Below are positions 5,952 to 6,916 of a stretch of DNA of 6,916 nucleotides, one piece after another; the stretch's first letter is position 1; each line of letters begins with the position of its first letter. The notes below the pieces were generated by a model that was given only the letters and a program-made list of their open reading frames with translations, made no database searches and was not told the origin of the DNA. The stretch comes from Thermoplasmata archaeon (GTDB taxonomy: Archaea; Thermoplasmatota; Thermoplasmata; Thermoplasmatales; Thermoplasmataceae), in contig JAJZOK010000016.1 in the NCBI GenBank assembly GCA_021811525.1, forward strand, positions 1-6,916, given 5' to 3'. A program made the translations under genes and the position numbers.

Positions 5952-5957
5952 CCAGAA

Positions 5958-6893
5958 TCATGTTGCCCCTAAGGGCATCGGCACCCTCATGGATCTGGGT
6001 TTTTTAACATGGTTGAACCACCATATCTTGGAGACTAGTTTTGCATCCTCAAAGGGTGTTTCAATGGACGGTTCTCTGAAACACTGGGTGAAACAGTCAT
6101 TGCAGTTATTTTCAAAAGTTTCCCAGTGCTCGCCTCCCTTGTTCATGACAGTTTCCATATGTGTAAAGCAGGGGTGAACCTTGCCTCTGTAATCGGTGTA
6201 ATACGCAACCTCACCCGCCCTGCACTTTGATACTGCCTTTCCATCTATGTAGTCAACTGCCTGTTTGTAATAGGTTCTTGTGTTCCCAAAGACATGATCC
6301 CCATAATGTTCATAAGCATAGGAAAATGCCTGCCTTATCATGTCCTTGCTGACATGGAAATCCTGGAAATAATATGAGTCCTGATCGGGGAAACACATTG
6401 ACAGAGGCACACCCATCTCATCATTGGCGAATTCAACCATATCCTTGACCTTGAAGTAGTTGAAATTTGTGACAAGTGCGTTTGCAGTCAGTATTTTGAC
6501 CTTCTTTCTGGTCTCCTTTATTGTCTTGACAACAGTATCGAAGATCTTCAGCCCCCTGTATTCGTTGTGCTCTTCAGGTATGTTGCTGTCAAGTGAAATA
6601 GTTGCCCCATCAAGGTATGGATAGAGTTTTCTCAATACATATGGGTTTGTACCGTTTGTGGCAATGTGGGTTATGAACTTATTTTCCTTGAGCTTTCTAA
6701 TTATCGTCTCAACGGACTTATTTAGTGTGGGTTCCCCACCAGTTATAGAAACAATTTTGATTCCATTTTTCTTCATGTCTGAAATGTGCTTATCGATCTG
6801 CTCCTCAGGAAAGAAAATCTTGCCCTGCCAGGCATTGCAGCTCTTGCATCTAAGGTTGCAGAAATAATCAATGTTCCAGATCATTGTTTTCAT
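5958..6893 (-). CDS. Radical SAM protein with SPASM/twitch-like auxiliary cysteines
   Basis: A 311-residue enzyme of the radical SAM superfamily, expected in the cytoplasm. The N-terminal motif C-N-L-R-C-K-S-C has cysteines 12, 16 and 19 (C-x3-C-x2-C), which bind the 4Fe-4S cluster that cleaves S-adenosylmethionine. G-G-E-P at 52-55 is the SAM-binding motif. A-T-N-G-T (about 79-83) and T-I-S-L-D (about 98-102) are the following core strands. Near the C-terminus, cysteines 224 and 242 fit the C-x12-G-x4-C start of a SPASM/twitch domain, and cysteines 264, 267 and 271 form C-x2-C-x3-C. This suggests at least one extra iron-sulfur cluster, but the set is shorter than the full seven-cysteine SPASM pattern. 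Such proteins modify peptides, cofactors or lipids; the substrate here is unknown. ATG 6893 is the longest start; ATG 6884 is also possible. It converges with the binding-protein gene and is probably not in its operon. Confidence 0.9.
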   Translation of the reverse strand: MKTMIWNIDYFCNLRCKSCNAWQGKIFFPEEQIDKHISDMKKNGIKIVSITGGEPTLNKSVETIIRKLKENKFITHIATNGTNPYVLRKLYPYLDGATISLDSNIPEEHNEYRGLKIFDTVVKTIKETRKKVKILTANALVTNFNYFKVKDMVEFANDEMGVPLSMCFPDQDSYYFQDFHVSKDMIRQAFSYAYEHYGDHVFGNTRTYYKQAVDYIDGKAVSKCRAGEVAYYTDYRGKVHPCFTHMETVMNKGGEHWETFENNCNDCFTQCFREPSIETPFEDAKLVSKIWWFNHVKKPRSMRVPMPLGAT

Positions 6894-6900
6894 ATTAAAT

Positions 6901-6906
6901 AACCTT
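6901..6906 (-). promoter_or_regulatory. Candidate ribosome binding site of the radical SAM gene
   Basis: On the reverse strand AAGGTT lies 7 nt before ATG 6893. Only the A-A-G-G-T part fits the archaeal Shine-Dalgarno core. The window ends 23 nt before the start codon, so a promoter cannot be assessed. Confidence 0.35.
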
Positions 6907-6916
6907 AGAGGTAATG

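Larger units (their letters stand above)
5185..5957. other. 773-bp AT-rich interval between convergent genes, no confident gene
   Basis: This stretch is clearly more AT-rich than the flanking genes. It holds terminators for both convergent neighbours at its ends, a hairpin at 5383-5412 and a 13-nt direct repeat (5586-5598 and 5764-5776). It also has a few TATA-like boxes, for example TTTATATT at 5264-5271 and ATATTATA at 5653-5660. The longest forward frame (5382-5591, 69 codons) has no recognisable family, starts inside the hairpin and has no clear ribosome site. A reverse-strand frame has unusually few stops and is listed as a possible relic. I see no tRNA, rRNA or CRISPR structure. Confidence 0.7.

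Noticed and set aside
5962..5977. Short GCCC-ctaa-GGGC stem near the end of the radical SAM gene
   Set aside because: Four to five base pairs within coding sequence; the oligo-T tract just downstream suffices as terminator.

Overview
The window is about 6.9 kb of a moderately AT-rich genome. It is most likely from an acidophilic archaeon of the Thermoplasmatales type. That placement rests on three things: TATA-type promoter boxes placed so that transcripts would start at or next to the ATG (leaderless mRNAs); oligo-T stretches rather than hairpin terminators; and an extracellular binding protein crowded with N-x-S/T glycosylation sequons. It is inferred from reading alone, without a database search.

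Layout. Positions 2-2715 (+) are the end of a peptide/nickel-type (Dpp/Opp) ABC importer operon. It holds the C-terminal part of a DppC-like permease (cut by the window edge), two ATPases (DppD-like and DppF-like) and a small membrane protein with a bacterial-PH-like domain. Genes abut or overlap by 8 nt, which suggests translational coupling. Positions 2716-3009 are a promoter region holding two good TATA boxes. The first would drive a possible 16-codon leaderless ORF and the second a leaderless solute-binding protein (3010-5184, +). Positions 5185-5957 carry no confident gene. They hold oligo-T terminators at both ends, one clear hairpin, a short direct repeat and a poorly supported decayed reading frame. 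Positions 5958-6893 (-) encode a radical SAM protein with an auxiliary cysteine cluster, convergent with the binding protein.

How the genes work together. The permease and two ATPases would form the inner-membrane part of a family-5 peptide importer, and the binding protein would deliver substrate from outside. The DppB-type permease is presumably just upstream of the window. The radical SAM gene has its own transcription direction and no evident functional link.

Main discovery. The binding protein has its family-5 blocks in the wrong order. The C-terminal half of lobe II, with the G-W-x-x-D-W-P-D-P motif at residues 94-102, comes first, right after the signal/anchor helix. The block that normally starts the mature protein (D-Y-I-D-P near residue 230, then L-R-K-x-I-T-F near 288) follows. 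The chain then ends on the strand and partial helix that would normally lead into the first block. This is what a circular permutation of a family-5 (cluster C) solute-binding protein would look like.
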